Positions 1 through 7,657 of a stretch of DNA of 42,962 bases are shown one piece after another. The position numbers were made by a program, and so were the translations under genes. Positions within the stretch are counted from its first letter, which is position 1; every line of letters starts with the position of its first letter. Origin of the DNA: Spyradenecus sp045634445 (lineage in GTDB: Bacteria; Verrucomicrobiota; Kiritimatiellia; RFP12; DVOR01); the NCBI GenBank assembly GCA_045634445.1, contig JAZRAG010000107.1, forward strand, positions 1-42,962, in the 5' to 3' direction. The notes beneath the pieces are model-generated. The model saw only the letters and a program-made list of their open reading frames with translations. It ran no database searches and was not told where the DNA came from.

Positions 1-38
1 CTCTTGAAAAGGCTGGCGCTAAGGTTGAAAACAAGTAG
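1..38 (+). CDS. rplL: Ribosomal protein L7/L12, C-terminal end (partial)
   Basis: Only the last 11 codons and the TAG stop lie in the window, in the frame starting at base 3. They read LEKAGAKVENK. This matches the characteristic end of L7/L12 (E. coli ends in LEEAGAEVEVK), the stalk protein that recruits translational GTPases to the ribosome. A hairpin with a T-rich tail follows at once, so transcription probably stops here and does not run into rpoB, the usual next gene. The identification rests on 11 residues, so it is likely but not certain. A different-frame reading starting at base 4 is a shadow. Confidence 0.7.
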   Translation, partial: LEKAGAKVENK

Positions 39-50
39 GGTTTCCCTTAT

Positions 51-102
51 CCTTACCCCGAAACCCTGGGGGAAAGGGTGGGCTTTTTCTTTTGAGGGTT
101 GT
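51..102 (+). terminator. Intrinsic terminator after rplL
   Basis: An imperfect stem pairs CCTTaCCCC (from 51) with GGGGgAAAGG. A T-rich tract, CTTTTTCTTTT, follows. It lies 13 bases after the rplL stop. The stem contains a mismatch, so strength is uncertain. Confidence 0.55.
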
Positions 103-653
103 GGAAGACGTGAGATGTGGGGCGTGAGGAGTCTCGCGGAGGGGATGTCTCCTGACAACGCAAGTGCCGCAGTACGCATAGGCTACTCATCTAGATGCCT
201 CTAGCGAATGAACCCGCCTGCGGCTGTAGGAAACGGAAGGGGCCTGACGACGGAGTAAGAAGAAGCAGGGAGAGAGGTGTTGGGGTAGAGCGTGTGATAT
301 GAGGTGGGGTGTGGGTGAAAAATCATCAAGCGCATGAGGGGACTTTGTTTTTTGTCAAGGGGGTAGGGTAAAAAAGTTATTTTTTATTTTTTGCACTTTT
401 TGACCTGTTTTCTTCTGTTTTTAGAGGGAAATTGAGTTAAATTTGCACTTTTCTAAGAATGTGCTTTTGGGAGATGCCACTTTTAGTCGGTTTTTCTTAT
501 AAAAAGCCCCATATAGTGAAGGCATGTTCAAAATGTTTGTGGTAAGTGCTACATTTGCGCAAGTATGAAAACGAAAGGAGTTTGTATGGCAACAGAATGA
601 GGTGTGGGAAATGTTGGATTGTTGTTATGTTACTAAGTGAAAGGATGAAGACT
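103..653. other. Long intergenic/leader region upstream of the VWA gene
   Basis: No convincing gene was found here. The first part (103-340) is G-rich with short purine runs. The second (360-545) is A+T-rich and contains TTTGCACTTTT-like words near 388, 439 and 474. A weak sigma70 promoter can be read as TTCAAA (527-532), a 17-bp spacer and TACATT (550-555). At 572-600 a strong AAAGGAG ribosome-binding site precedes a mini-ORF of four codons (ATG 586, stop TGA 598-600). Its stop overlaps an ATG at 597 that is in frame with the VWA gene, so that gene might start at 597 by translational coupling. Confidence 0.4.
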
Positions 654-1448
654 ATGGAAAAGAAGAATGGTAAAACGGGTATGCATAATCAGGAATTAAT
701 TCGTTTGTTGAAAGAATTGATGAAGAACTGTAGTGAATCGGACCGTGAGGTGTTGGAGAGGCTGATTGAAGAGCATAATGGTCAAAAAATTCCGCATGCC
801 GTAAAGGCGCTCCCTGTGCGTGAAACGCCTGCCGAAAACGGGTTAGCAGAACTTTTATTTGTGATTGACCAGAGTGGGTCCATGTTTGGTGAAGAGACTG
901 AAAGTGCTGTGGTTTCTAATTTCAATAAAGTCATTGCAGAACAACGTGCAGAGGCGGGTAACGCGGTGGTCTCTACGGTGTTGTTTAATTCCAAAGTGAT
1001 GACAAAGCATGAGTCGCTTCCGATTGCTGAAGTTGCAGAATTGACGCGGCGGGATTATTCACCTTCAGGATGCACAGCGCTCTTGGATGCAGTTGGTTCA
1101 TCAATTGAGCGTATTTGCAAGCGTCATACGGCTTTGCCAGAGGCTGAACGCCCTGCCGCAACGATTGTGGTGATCATTACTGACGGCGAAGAAAATGCTA
1201 GCCGCAAGTACTCACGCTCTGTTGTGAAGCAAATGATTGAGACCTTGCAGAAAAAACACGGTTGGGACTTCCTCTACTTTGGTGCCAACGTGGACCACTT
1301 TGCCGAGGCTCAGCATCTTGGTATTGGTGCAGAGGATGCCGTGTCGTTTGCTACGAATGAGGCTGGGCTCGTGTTTTGTATGAAGGAGTGTAGCCGTCGG
1401 ATGAGTCAACGGCGTTCGAGTCGTCGACTCAACGGTTTTATTTCGTAA
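654..1448 (+). CDS. VWA-domain protein (cytoplasmic)
   Basis: A 264-residue protein if translation starts at ATG 654, which has AAAGGA at 640-645 at good spacing. In-frame starts at 645, 597 and 546 are possible. Residues 1-60 are charged and helical. A von Willebrand factor A domain begins near residue 67 and has the MIDAS metal-binding motif DQSGS (D72, S74, S76), the later Thr in GCTALLDAV and the Asp in ITDGEEN. VWA domains bind protein partners through a divalent cation. There is no signal peptide, so the protein probably acts in the cytoplasm. The C-terminus is short and Arg/Ser-rich. A perfect 11-bp hairpin follows the stop codon. The partner is unknown. Confidence 0.75.
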   Translation: MEKKNGKTGMHNQELIRLLKELMKNCSESDREVLERLIEEHNGQKIPHAVKALPVRETPAENGLAELLFVIDQSGSMFGEETESAVVSNFNKVIAEQRAEAGNAVVSTVLFNSKVMTKHESLPIAEVAELTRRDYSPSGCTALLDAVGSSIERICKRHTALPEAERPAATIVVIITDGEENASRKYSRSVVKQMIETLQKKHGWDFLYFGANVDHFAEAQHLGIGAEDAVSFATNEAGLVFCMKECSRRMSQRRSSRRLNGFIS

Positions 1449-1462
1449 ACCCATCCATAAAT

Positions 1463-1490
1463 GCTCTAGAGGCAAAAGAGCCTCTAGAGC
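1463..1490 (+). terminator. Perfect 11-bp hairpin after the VWA gene
   Basis: GCTCTAGAGGC (1463-1473), a six-base loop and GCCTCTAGAGC (1480-1490) form a perfect stem 14 bases after the VWA stop. No strong U-tract follows. The hairpin ends three bases before the -35 box of the next gene, so it may act as terminator, insulator or operator. Confidence 0.5.
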
Positions 1491-1492
1491 GT

Positions 1493-1521
1493 TTGACAAC
1501 AGGCCAAGTCCGTATTATAAT
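1493..1521 (+). promoter_or_regulatory. Perfect consensus sigma70 promoter
   Basis: TTGACA (1493-1498), a 17-bp spacer and TATAAT (1516-1521) match the housekeeping consensus at all twelve positions. Transcription should start near 1528, giving a leader of about 16 bases before the ATG at 1544. It is the strongest-looking promoter in the window and drives the sigma-like gene. Confidence 0.88.
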
Positions 1522-1543
1522 TTGAGGCAGAAAGGCAGACAGT

Positions 1544-2110
1544 ATGAAATTAACATCCGAAGAACTTAAATTACTTCCACTTCTTGCAAAAGTGCTTTTA
1601 GAAAAAAAGACGCGTGTAGAAGACCGTCTGCTTACAGAATTCCTGACGCTTGAAGAGTCACTCGCTAAGCGCCCCCTCGACATTCGCCTCCAATCTGCTG
1701 AACCTGCGAGGTCCATGAAGAAAGCGGTTGCGAAAAAGAGTACGCCAAAGCGTACGAAGCCTCTACGTGCAGTATACGCGAGTATAGAGCCACCAAAGCG
1801 AATCGCACCCCCTAAGCCCGCGCCAAGCCTTTCGTACACGCGGTTGTTAGGAGATGAAAACCGAGGGATTGACTTTAAGAAAATAGGGTTAGAGCCTCTT
1901 TTAGAAGCTTTGTACGAGGCTCTTTTGCAACTTCCACCACGCGAAGCAGATATTCTGAGAAAGCGCTATTACTTCTCAGATTCAGATGGATGGATGCTTG
2001 AGACCTTGGGAGATAAATATGGCATTTCTCGCCAACGCGTCCAACAAATTGAACGTAATGCCCTCAAAAAACTCCGCAAAGCCCTTATTGATAAATTCTC
2101 AGAAAAGTAA
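1544..2110 (+). CDS. Sigma-70 region 4-only protein
   Basis: A 188-residue protein. The N-terminal 110 residues are not recognised and include a Lys/Arg/Pro-rich linker (about 60-100). Residues 115-183 read as sigma70 region 4: LPPREADILRKRYYF, then a helix-turn-helix with GDKYGISRQRVQQIE and NALKKLR. In RpoD/RpoH-type factors this module binds the -35 element and the RNAP beta flap. Regions 1-3, needed for -10 recognition and melting, are absent, so this is not a complete sigma factor. It could be an activator or anti-sigma-like protein touching -35 DNA, or half of a split factor. It has its own perfect promoter and is followed after 15 bases by an amidohydrolase gene, probably in the same operon. 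Confidence 0.75.
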   Translation: MKLTSEELKLLPLLAKVLLEKKTRVEDRLLTEFLTLEESLAKRPLDIRLQSAEPARSMKKAVAKKSTPKRTKPLRAVYASIEPPKRIAPPKPAPSLSYTRLLGDENRGIDFKKIGLEPLLEALYEALLQLPPREADILRKRYYFSDSDGWMLETLGDKYGISRQRVQQIERNALKKLRKALIDKFSEK

Positions 2111-2125
2111 GAAAGGGGAATAGAG

Positions 2126-2911
2126 ATGAGTAATAAGCTACCTGATTTTAAGGATGGGGTAATGAACTTAAACGGACGGGCTCAAGAGGCTTTTGCACGA
2201 TGGAGAACATTTGCAGGTGGTGAAGTTTATACAAATCTTGTTTTAGCGGTTCCACATGCGGTGAGCAAACTTTCGTTTAATGAACTTTCTCAAAACGAAC
2301 AGGTGCGAACAGAAGTGGCACGATGGACAGATTGGTATACAGATGAACTCTTTGATGTGAGGCACGAAAGAATTTCGTGTGTAAAATTCCCCTATTCGCG
2401 CATTGAAGTAGATGCAGAGCGCTTAAAAGGGGAGGTCGATCGTATTGCGGCTTTTCGTTTAGCAGAAAAGGGTGGGGTAGTAAAAGAGGTTTCTTCGCAA
2501 CAATGGAATAAGTATTTGGCGGCTTGGTTTCGTTATCGAGTGGAACTCCTTGAGGCTGTTGCACTAGGAGAGAAACCATTAATTATTGACTGCCACTCAT
2601 TCCCATCAGATTTAGACCCCGAGGTAGACGTCTGCCTTGGCTTTAATGAGGATGCAACAAAGCCAAGCGGTCAAGTTGTCGCTAATGTAAAGGAACTTTT
2701 CGAAGATGCGGGATATCGTGTGGCGATAAATACGCCTTACTCCAATGCAATCGCCCCCGTTGATTATCAAGGTCAGTCATTGATGATAGAGCTCAATAAA
2801 CAGACCTATATGGGTGATGGCCTTAAAAAGAATCGCGTAGCCTTTGAAAAGATGCAAGAAACACTTTTAGAAGTGTATTCATGTTTATTAGGGGAAACTA
2901 TTAAAAGTTAG
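2126..2911 (+). CDS. N-formylglutamate amidohydrolase family protein
   Basis: A 261-residue protein of the FGase family (HutG-like), which includes zinc enzymes hydrolysing N-formyl-L-glutamate to formate and glutamate. Family features visible are VPHA (42-45), SRIEVDAER (91-99, the usual SR-x3-D-x-NR place) and DCHSFP (155-160) with a probable metal-binding His157. No histidine-degradation genes are nearby. Its neighbour is the sigma region-4 gene 15 bases upstream, so the natural substrate may differ. The start has the Shine-Dalgarno sequence AAGGGG. The protein is cytoplasmic, with no signal peptide. Family assignment is firm; substrate is not. Confidence 0.75.
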   Translation: MSNKLPDFKDGVMNLNGRAQEAFARWRTFAGGEVYTNLVLAVPHAVSKLSFNELSQNEQVRTEVARWTDWYTDELFDVRHERISCVKFPYSRIEVDAERLKGEVDRIAAFRLAEKGGVVKEVSSQQWNKYLAAWFRYRVELLEAVALGEKPLIIDCHSFPSDLDPEVDVCLGFNEDATKPSGQVVANVKELFEDAGYRVAINTPYSNAIAPVDYQGQSLMIELNKQTYMGDGLKKNRVAFEKMQETLLEVYSCLLGETIKS

Positions 2912-2978
2912 TTAGAGGAGGACGAAGAGCTTGAGCTCGTTACTCCAATACCTATGCGCTTGAGTATGTTGTGAGGTT

Positions 2979-3064
2979 GTGAAAGAAGCGAATCTTTCAC
3001 GGTTAACCAACGACGAACAACCATAAAACTGCGGTGCATTTACTCCGTAGTTTTATGATATACT
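2979..3064 (+). promoter_or_regulatory. Two hairpins and an extended -10 promoter
   Basis: A perfect 8-bp stem, GTGAAAGA/TCTTTCAC, spans 2979-3000 and may end the upstream transcript. A 12-bp stem with one G-T pair (3023-3034 with 3045-3056) follows. It ends just before an extended -10 box, TGaTATACT (3056-3064), so the second repeat overlaps the -35 region and could be an operator for the secreted-protein gene at 3137. No good -35 hexamer is visible. Confidence 0.45.
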
Positions 3065-3136
3065 GTAGGGGATGGCGCGGGTGAATTGTTGAAGCGGCTC
3101 GCGTGATGATAGATGATAGAAACGTAGAGGTTTGAG

Positions 3137-3958
3137 ATGAAGTTGTTTTTGATGGTGATGAGTTGCAGTTTTGCTGCATTGATGATGGCTGCGCCTGAAA
3201 AGGGCGGTAAGCGTCAGATGGAGGGTGCGGCTGCGGTAAAGACGTATCAAAAGGAAATGCGTCAGCAGAAGGCTCCCGAGGAGTCTGAAGAATTGACGCG
3301 TGAATTTTTCGCAAAGAATTACAAGGCAGTGTTTGCTTCTTTCTTTGGTAAGAATGAAGCCGGTGAAGTGGTTCGCACGAAGAAGATTAATGAAGAGACG
3401 GGGAAGTTGGAGCAACTCGTCGAGAAGGATGCAAAGTTGACGCCTGCTTCGGCTAAGGAGGCTTGGGAGTTGCTTGAAGGGGGCGAAACGCTTCTGGTTC
3501 GTACGAATTTGATGGAAACGTGTGGGTTCTGCGATGGTACGCGTTATGTCTATTATTTTGCAGAAGAAGTAAAGGCGCTTGAAGCATTTAATGACAAGTA
3601 TCATCGTCAGCATGCCGTGAAGGAAGAGAAGGAAGACGATAATAAGAATCGTAATCGCGATTACTATGATTCGGATCGCAATAATAGCAAGGAAGACAAA
3701 TCGAAGCGCAAGCGTGAACGTAAGGAACAGGAATTTAAGGATTTGTGCGAACGCGCAGAAGAGTATGGATGGTCTGAAGTCAGTGGCGAAGTAAAAACCG
3801 CAATGAAGGTGGATGACGAAGAACTTGCTAACTTGGCTTGCTGCTGGACGGCGATTCACGAAGAAAAGTCTCCTCGTTTCCGTCATATGTGCCCTATCTG
3901 TAAGGGTAAGGTTAAGATGAAGACTGCAAGAACGCGCCTTTTTGAGGTAAGCAAGTAA
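3137..3958 (+). CDS. Secreted protein with two distant CxxC motifs
   Basis: A 273-residue protein of unrecognised family. Residues 1-19 form a Sec signal peptide ending in MMAAP. Two CxxCxG motifs, CGFCDG (129-134) and CPICKG (252-257), resemble halves of a DnaJ-type zinc ribbon but are 120 residues apart. Between them is a very charged, low-complexity linker (about 160-200, rich in Lys, Glu, Asp, Arg, Asn). The cysteines may bind one zinc or form disulfides. A GAGG ribosome-binding site precedes the ATG. The gene appears monocistronic, bounded by the promoter above and a long hairpin below. Function unknown. Confidence 0.65.
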   Translation: MKLFLMVMSCSFAALMMAAPEKGGKRQMEGAAAVKTYQKEMRQQKAPEESEELTREFFAKNYKAVFASFFGKNEAGEVVRTKKINEETGKLEQLVEKDAKLTPASAKEAWELLEGGETLLVRTNLMETCGFCDGTRYVYYFAEEVKALEAFNDKYHRQHAVKEEKEDDNKNRNRDYYDSDRNNSKEDKSKRKRERKEQEFKDLCERAEEYGWSEVSGEVKTAMKVDDEELANLACCWTAIHEEKSPRFRHMCPICKGKVKMKTARTRLFEVSK

Positions 3959-4001
3959 ACATTTGTTGCTGATAGAGGACCCCTTTTTACGGGTGGATTT
4001 A

Positions 4002-4033
4002 AAAGCGTTGGGCGGAATTCCGTTCAACGCTTT
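4002..4033 (+). terminator. Long palindromic hairpin after the CxxC protein
   Basis: A nearly perfect 32-base palindrome. AAAGCGTTG pairs with CAACGCTTT, and CGGAA with TTCCG inside it, joined by two G-T pairs. It lies 43 bases after the stop. The following bases are only modestly T-rich. Confidence 0.55.
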
Positions 4034-4064
4034 CATTTAGAAAGACTTATTGAGAAGAGACGTG

Positions 4065-4094
4065 TTGACATTAAGCACACGTCTGAGGTAGAAT
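4065..4094 (+). promoter_or_regulatory. Sigma70 promoter of the lipoprotein gene
   Basis: TTGACA (4065-4070), an 18-bp spacer and TAGAAT (4089-4094). Predicted start is near 4101, giving a leader of about 64 bases. AAGGAG lies just upstream of the ATG at 4165. Confidence 0.75.
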
Positions 4095-4164
4095 ACAAGT
4101 AACGTTTAAGGTGCGGGCGCGTGTTCGCATCTTGAGCATAACAACAACTTAAGGAGTATTCATT

Positions 4165-4710
4165 ATGAAGCGTATGATGATGTTGGCAGGTTTGGTTCTT
4201 CTTGCATTGACGGGTTGCACCTCTTATTACACCGAACGTGGCGCACAGGCACAGGTCAATCCTGCACCTGAAGCAGGTCCCACTTATCGTCCTGAATGGC
4301 AGATTTCGGACAAGCGCGTCAAGGCAGAAGGTTCTGCACACGTGGTGCTTTGGCTCTTTACCTCTGGGGAATCAAAGTTCGCAGAAGTCCCTGGTTCGCG
4401 TCTCTCCTTCTCCCCGACGGGTCGCGCAATTCACTTGGCTAAGTCTTCTGCTACGTATACCGCTTGCGAAAAGACGAATGCTGACGCACTTCTTGGCGTG
4501 ATGTATCGCTATAAGGTGACCGACTTCTTCTTCACCTCCACGGTGGAATGCGAAGTGACTGGTTATCCTGCCACGATGACTGGCTTGAAGATGCGCGAAG
4601 ATCAGCCCGTCCTCGTTGATAAAGATAAGGTAATCATCCGCATTAAGCCTTGGGAAACGTTGATTGACTGCTCGAGCAAGGGCGGTGATACTGGCGCTTG
4701 CTGCAAGTAA
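4165..4710 (+). CDS. Small lipoprotein, unknown function
   Basis: A 181-residue protein with a short hydrophobic signal and a clear lipobox, LTGC, whose Cys18 would be lipidated. No Asp follows the Cys, so outer-membrane sorting is plausible. The rest looks like one compact beta-rich domain. The C-terminus has several cysteines (DCSSKGG, GACCK). No known family is recognised. It has its own promoter at 4065 and a strong terminator at 4766, so it is a single-gene unit. Confidence 0.7.
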   Translation: MKRMMMLAGLVLLALTGCTSYYTERGAQAQVNPAPEAGPTYRPEWQISDKRVKAEGSAHVVLWLFTSGESKFAEVPGSRLSFSPTGRAIHLAKSSATYTACEKTNADALLGVMYRYKVTDFFFTSTVECEVTGYPATMTGLKMREDQPVLVDKDKVIIRIKPWETLIDCSSKGGDTGACCK

Positions 4711-4765
4711 GTGGCGCGAATGATAAGGATGCGACTGTAGCATTCATATCAATCAAAGTCAGATA

Positions 4766-4799
4766 AGACACCTCGCGTTATTGCGGGGTGTCTTTTTTG
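4766..4799 (+). terminator. Strong intrinsic terminator
   Basis: AGACACCTCGC (4766-4776) pairs with GCGGGGTGTCT (4783-4793) in an 11-bp stem with one G-T pair and a six-base loop. A run of Ts follows. Confidence 0.9.
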
Positions 4800-4915
4800 T
4801 CTAGCGGAGGAGGGGATGCATTCTGTAGAAATCATCTTTTTGTTTCTCTTAAATTCCTAATTTATTTTGTGAAATTGCCTTTGCTACACTTTCGTCGAAC
4901 GAAAGGAGATCGTTT

Positions 4916-6520
4916 ATGAAAGTTGTGATAATTGGAGGAGTTGCTGCCGGCGCGAGTGCTGCGGCACGTCTACGGAGACTTGATGAAACGGCTGAAATCG
5001 TGCTGTTTGAACGAGGAGAGCATATCTCTTACGCAAACTGCGGTTTGCCGTATCATGTTGGGGGCGTGATTCAAGATCGCGAGGATTTGCTTGTGATGTC
5101 TGAGGAGGGTTTCCACAAACGCTTTTGCGTGGATGTGCGTACAAATTGCGAAGTTGTGTCAATCAATCGAGAGGCGAAAACTGTCCATGTGCGTCGCCCA
5201 GGAGCCGATTACACAGAGTCCTATGACTGTTTAATCATTGCCACAGGCGCTGAACCAATCCTCGTGCCAATAGAGGGCCTGCCACCATCTAAGACGTTTA
5301 CGTTAACCACTCTTGCGGATATGGATCGCTTAATTGCTGCGCTAAAGCCATCGATCCGTTCGGTCACGGTGGTTGGCGGCGGCTTCATTGGTGTAGAAGC
5401 TGCAGAGAATCTGGCACATCGCGGCCTTTCTGTGACGTTAGTGGAACGCAATCCCCACCTTCTTTCTGCCAACTTTGATGCTGAAATGGTGCCTTGGTTA
5501 GAACGTGCACTTGAGCAAGCCAGCGTGACACTCGCCTTAGGTCGTTCGGTGGCTTCTTGGCAGGATGGTTTCGCTGCGTTAGACAATGGCGTCACGATTC
5601 CTGCAGACATTGTTCTTATGTGCGTGGGCGTGCGTCCACGTTCAAAGCTCGCGCAAGCCGCTGGTCTTGAACTTGGCGCTCGTGGCCACATTGTGGTGGA
5701 TGAACAGCTACGTACATCAGACCCACTAATTTATGCGGCTGGAGATGTATGCGAAGGGGAAGATCCATTAACAGGTCATCCCGTAGCTGTTGCGCTTGCA
5801 GGCCCTGCCAATCGCCAAGGACGCGCTGTCGCTTCAAACATAATCGGTCGCCCTCAACGTCTCCACGGCACATTTGGTGCCTCAGTGGTTAAGATTGGTA
5901 CGAGAACAGGCGCCTCAATTGGTCTAACCGAAACGCGTGCACGCGCTGCAGGGTTGAACTGCCGCGCGATCTATGCCCATCCCTTTGATCATGCATCGTA
6001 CTATCCCGATAGCCACCCCTTGCACCTTAAACTCCTCATCGACGAAAAGTTCCGTATCTTAGGCGCGCAAGCCATTGGGCAAAATGGCGTAGAAAAACGC
6101 ATTGACGTGATTGCCACAGCTATGCGTTTTGGCGCCACCGCTTGCGACCTCGCAGATTTAGAACTCTGCTACGCGCCACCTTACGGCTCTGCGAAAGACC
6201 CTGTGAATATTTTAGGGATGATTGCCTCTAATCTTCGCGACGGCCTGACTTCGCCCATAACACTTGAAACCTTGCCACAAAACGCCTTCTTACTGGATGT
6301 CCGTGAACCATCAGAATTTGCCTTTGGTGCATTTCCAAATGCCGTAAACATTCCCTTAGGGACGCTACGCGACCATCTTACGGAATTGCCGTGTAACCGC
6401 CCAATCGTCGTCTACTGTAAAGTTGGCCAACGCGGCTACTTTGCCGAACGCATTCTCCGCCAGAACGGCTTTGATAAGGTCTACAACCTCTCCGGTGGCT
6501 TCACCTCATGGTACCCGTAA
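4916..6520 (+). CDS. cdr: CoA-disulfide reductase-like flavoprotein with rhodanese domain
   Basis: A 534-residue fusion. Residues 1-445 are a pyridine nucleotide-disulfide oxidoreductase: an FAD-binding GGVAAG near 7-12, SYANCGLPYH with single redox Cys42, an NAD-binding GGGFIGVE near 155, the second FAD motif AAGDVCE, and the dimerisation domain. Single-cysteine members reduce CoA disulfide, CoA persulfide/polysulfide or O2 with NAD(P)H. Residues 450-534 are a rhodanese domain with active-site Cys501 in CKVGQRG, which would carry persulfide. The fusion matches the CoADR-RHD type, so sulfane-sulfur or redox-stress metabolism is likely. Start has AAAGGAG. The gene ends one base before the oppositely oriented HU-like gene. 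Confidence 0.85.
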   Translation: MKVVIIGGVAAGASAAARLRRLDETAEIVLFERGEHISYANCGLPYHVGGVIQDREDLLVMSEEGFHKRFCVDVRTNCEVVSINREAKTVHVRRPGADYTESYDCLIIATGAEPILVPIEGLPPSKTFTLTTLADMDRLIAALKPSIRSVTVVGGGFIGVEAAENLAHRGLSVTLVERNPHLLSANFDAEMVPWLERALEQASVTLALGRSVASWQDGFAALDNGVTIPADIVLMCVGVRPRSKLAQAAGLELGARGHIVVDEQLRTSDPLIYAAGDVCEGEDPLTGHPVAVALAGPANRQGRAVASNIIGRPQRLHGTFGASVVKIGTRTGASIGLTETRARAAGLNCRAIYAHPFDHASYYPDSHPLHLKLLIDEKFRILGAQAIGQNGVEKRIDVIATAMRFGATACDLADLELCYAPPYGSAKDPVNILGMIASNLRDGLTSPITLETLPQNAFLLDVREPSEFAFGAFPNAVNIPLGTLRDHLTELPCNRPIVVYCKVGQRGYFAERILRQNGFDKVYNLSGGFTSWYP

Positions 6521-6521
6521 A

Positions 6522-7253
6522 TTAGACCGTTAAGGGCGACTTGTACAAAACAGCCGCGCTTTTAGCGGGCGTTACAAAGACACGAAGACCAAGCTGGAAG
6601 GTGGTGCCTGCAGGTAAAATTTCTGCGGGCACCATAAAGAGCGCTTTGTTATTCTCCAACGAAACAGGCGCGATGATCGTCTCACGGCCATTAACCATCA
6701 CAAACCATTCTGCCGGCTTCTTGCTATACTTCGCGAGGAGATACGACCCGTTCACCGCGAACGTGGCACATCCATTCGATTCGCGCGCCTGCTCATAAAT
6801 CGTCACCTGTTTTAACTTCGGCATCGCCTTCATGCGCTGAAGCGGCTCCACCTTTGCCGACTTCAAAAGACTGCGCAACTTTCGTCCAATCGTGGCCGTA
6901 ACCACCACCTCGTGATTCTGCGCATTAAAGGGTGTGGCCAACGTTTCAAACGTGCCGCGAATCGCGGGGCGCAAGCGCACCATTGAGCCCAAATTTACCG
7001 ACTCCCCATTCGTTAAACGATGCGCCACCGTGTCCATTACCTTCGTCATGATGGCCACCAACTCCGCTTTCTCATACTTCGAACCCTCGCGCACCATCTG
7101 CGCAGCAATAGATTCAAAAGATGCAGGCTTCATCTTTACATGCGCTGCATAAGGGCCCTCACCCTTACTCGTGCCGCGTGCCTTTGGCGGCACTGGACGC
7201 AAACTATACTGAATCTTTGCCTCTTCGCTACGCGTGTTTATCTCCTTCGCCAT
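6522..7253 (-). CDS. HU-like DNA-binding protein with C-terminal Ig-like domain
   Basis: A 243-residue protein from ATG 7253, chosen because AAGGGG lies seven bases upstream; a start at 7301 is possible. After a short IQYSLRPVPP segment, residues about 40-135 follow the HU/IHF fold: helices around SIAAQMVREGSKYEKAELV and NGESVNLGSMVRLRPAIRGTF, with a beta arm after. Residues about 145-243 look like the beta-sandwich (DUF4469-like) tail found on HU-like proteins of Bacteroidota and PVC bacteria. It should bind and bend DNA as a nucleoid or regulatory protein. The promoter at 7358-7386 has four phased palindromes upstream. The gene is tail to tail with cdr, with one base between stops. Confidence 0.7.
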   Translation of the reverse strand: MAKEINTRSEEAKIQYSLRPVPPKARGTSKGEGPYAAHVKMKPASFESIAAQMVREGSKYEKAELVAIMTKVMDTVAHRLTNGESVNLGSMVRLRPAIRGTFETLATPFNAQNHEVVVTATIGRKLRSLLKSAKVEPLQRMKAMPKLKQVTIYEQARESNGCATFAVNGSYLLAKYSKKPAEWFVMVNGRETIIAPVSLENNKALFMVPAEILPAGTTFQLGLRVFVTPAKSAAVLYKSPLTV

Positions 7254-7357
7254 GCCAATACCCCTTTCCATGAATAACTTTAAGTCTTTAAAACCAGACA
7301 AGCCTACTGTGACATATCTTTAAAGGCTATACCACACACACTCGCCCACTGCCACAT

Positions 7358-7386
7358 AGTATACTACTTCCACCCCTTTTTATCAA
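7358..7386 (-). promoter_or_regulatory. Promoter of the HU-like gene
   Basis: On the minus strand: TTGATA (7386-7381), a 17-bp spacer and TATACT (7363-7358). Transcription should begin near 7351, about 98 bases before the ATG. The repeat array at 7409-7491 starts 22 bp upstream of the -35 box. Confidence 0.78.
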
Positions 7387-7408
7387 CTAAAAGCGCCCTT
7401 TTAAGAGA

Positions 7409-7491
7409 GAATGTCAATGACATTCGTTTTGATTTTCATTGATATTTAAATAGAATGTCATTGACATTCACTTCAAATCTCATTGACATTC
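7409..7491. repeat. Four 17-bp palindromes at exact 22-bp spacing
   Basis: Copies start at 7409, 7431, 7453 and 7475. Copy 1 (GAATGTCAATGACATTC) and copy 3 (GAATGTCATTGACATTC) are exact reverse complements and differ only at the centre. Copies 2 and 4 are degenerate, matching at 13 and 15 of 17 positions. The 5-bp spacers are unrelated. A 22-bp period is about two helical turns, so all sites lie on one face of the DNA. Relative to the predicted HU-like start, the centres are near -66, -88, -110 and -132, typical of activator sites. The array is between the HU-like gene and the 3' end of the HIRAN gene. It is not CRISPR-like. Confidence 0.8.
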
Positions 7492-7657
7492 TCACTTGAA
7501 CCTGCCTGTGTTCACGCACAAACCGAGCCTTCTCATCGCACGATTAAGGCTAATTCCGTTTGACACATGGGGGAAGATAGGGGGTGATTAAAGAGGCGTA
7601 GCGTAAGAAGGCGAACGCATCGGGAGAGGAGGTGGCGCGTTGTGGGTGGTGTTGAAA

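Noticed and set aside
4..204. A 66-codon frame at the left edge
   Set aside because: It overlaps the rplL end in another frame and runs through the terminator; it has no ribosome-binding site.
546..653. N-terminal extension of the VWA protein
   Set aside because: The stretch has no homology and the clearest ribosome-binding site serves ATG 654; 597 remains an alternative.
7409..7491. CRISPR array
   Set aside because: Repeats are 17 bp with 5-bp spacers, are palindromic and sit upstream of a promoter; no cas genes are nearby.
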